A DNA stretch of 64,000 bases, taken from positions 469,128 to 533,127 of the forward strand of contig WBMV01004777.1 in NCBI GenBank assembly GCA_013396655.1. The letters run 5' to 3'. Origin of the DNA: Campylorhamphus procurvoides (taxonomy: Eukaryota; Chordata; Aves; Passeriformes; Dendrocolaptidae). Below, piece by piece: positions 56,930-64,000 of this stretch. A program made the translations under genes and the position numbers. The stretch's first letter is position 1, and each line of letters opens with the position of its first letter. The notes beneath the pieces are model-generated. The model saw nothing but the letters and a program-made list of their open reading frames with translations, was not told where the DNA came from and did no database searches.

Positions 56930-57310
56930 CCCCCGCTCCCGCCCTGCGCGCCCCCGCGGCGCCGAGAGGTGACCCCAGCGGCGCGGCCGCCCCAGCACAC
57001 ATCGCCGGCACGGCACGGCCCTCAGTCCGGCCCTCAGCCCGGCCCGCTCCCCTCGCCCCTCCGGCCGGGAGCTCCCCCTTCCCAGAGCCCTCCCCGAGCG
57101 CGGGGCACCACGCGTGTCCTCAGCGCTGCGGGCCGGCCCGGGGCAGGGCGGGCGGCCTGGCCCTGCCACACGGGACCACACGGGCACCATCGAGCCCCGG
57201 GCCCTGCACACCGTGCTGTGCCCCAGGCCACGCCGTGTGGCGGGGAGTGCCACCCGCGCTCTGCCGGGCTCGGGGCTGTGAGCGCCACACAGAGCCCAGC
57301 TACCCCCTGG

Positions 57311-64000
<6,690 letters not shown>

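Larger units (their letters stand above)
56690..57310. promoter_or_regulatory. CpG-island divergent promoter of FAM162A and MIX23
   Basis: The only strongly GC- and CpG-rich stretch in the window, lying between the 5' ends of two divergently transcribed genes. It contains an NF-Y-type CCAATCAG (56807-56814) inside a CAATC/CAGTC repeat, GC boxes (ccccgcccc) beside the gap, and a CACGCGTG palindrome near 57110. It is interrupted by 58 N. Mammalian FAM162A and CCDC58 share the same head-to-head layout. Transcription start sites cannot be placed from the sequence alone. Confidence 0.8.

Overview
This is a eukaryotic nuclear window, almost certainly from a passerine bird. The evidence is AT-rich intron sequence with spliced vertebrate genes, several CR1 LINE fragments, an avian-type solo LTR, and a tRNA-Ile-headed SINE with a CR1 tail (TguSINE1 type, which I know from passerines). 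Three protein-coding genes can be read exon by exon. Their order and orientation match, from memory, the human 3q21.1 block.

Layout. 1-6666 is 5' intron of KPNA1; its noncoding first exon and promoter lie before the window. 6667-41581 holds all 13 coding exons of KPNA1 (importin alpha-5) on the + strand. Every exon has GT-AG borders, and together they encode an intact 538-residue protein. 41582 to about 44-46 kb is its long 3' UTR, with several possible poly(A) signals and a TA/CA repeat that can form hairpins. 48864-55834 holds coding exons 2-5 of FAM162A (mitochondrial, hypoxia-inducible) on the - strand, so KPNA1 and FAM162A converge. 56.7-57.4 kb is a CpG-island-like divergent promoter, broken by a 58-base run of N that probably hides the first coding exons of both FAM162A and MIX23. 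57732-60893 holds three internal coding exons of MIX23 (CCDC58) on the + strand; the last coding exon lies beyond the window.

Repeats. Intron 11 of KPNA1 (12.5 kb) carries a 1.09 kb solo LTR with a degenerate array of about nine ~46 bp units, a CR1 fragment 60 bp away, and a second LTR-like block with a 161 bp internal duplication. CR1 pieces also lie in introns 6 and 7, and a very old CR1-like LINE remnant lies in FAM162A intron 2. The SINE sits just upstream of FAM162A exon 5 on the - strand.

Function. KPNA1 carries NLS cargo into the nucleus with importin beta. FAM162A and MIX23 are both mitochondrial and share a divergent promoter. I see no operon-like or defence-like system and no convincing undescribed protein. 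The most useful observations are an in-frame alternative acceptor in KPNA1 exon 13, the assembly gap over two start exons, the lineage-diagnostic SINE, the absence of a WDR5B-like gene, and several strong inverted repeats.
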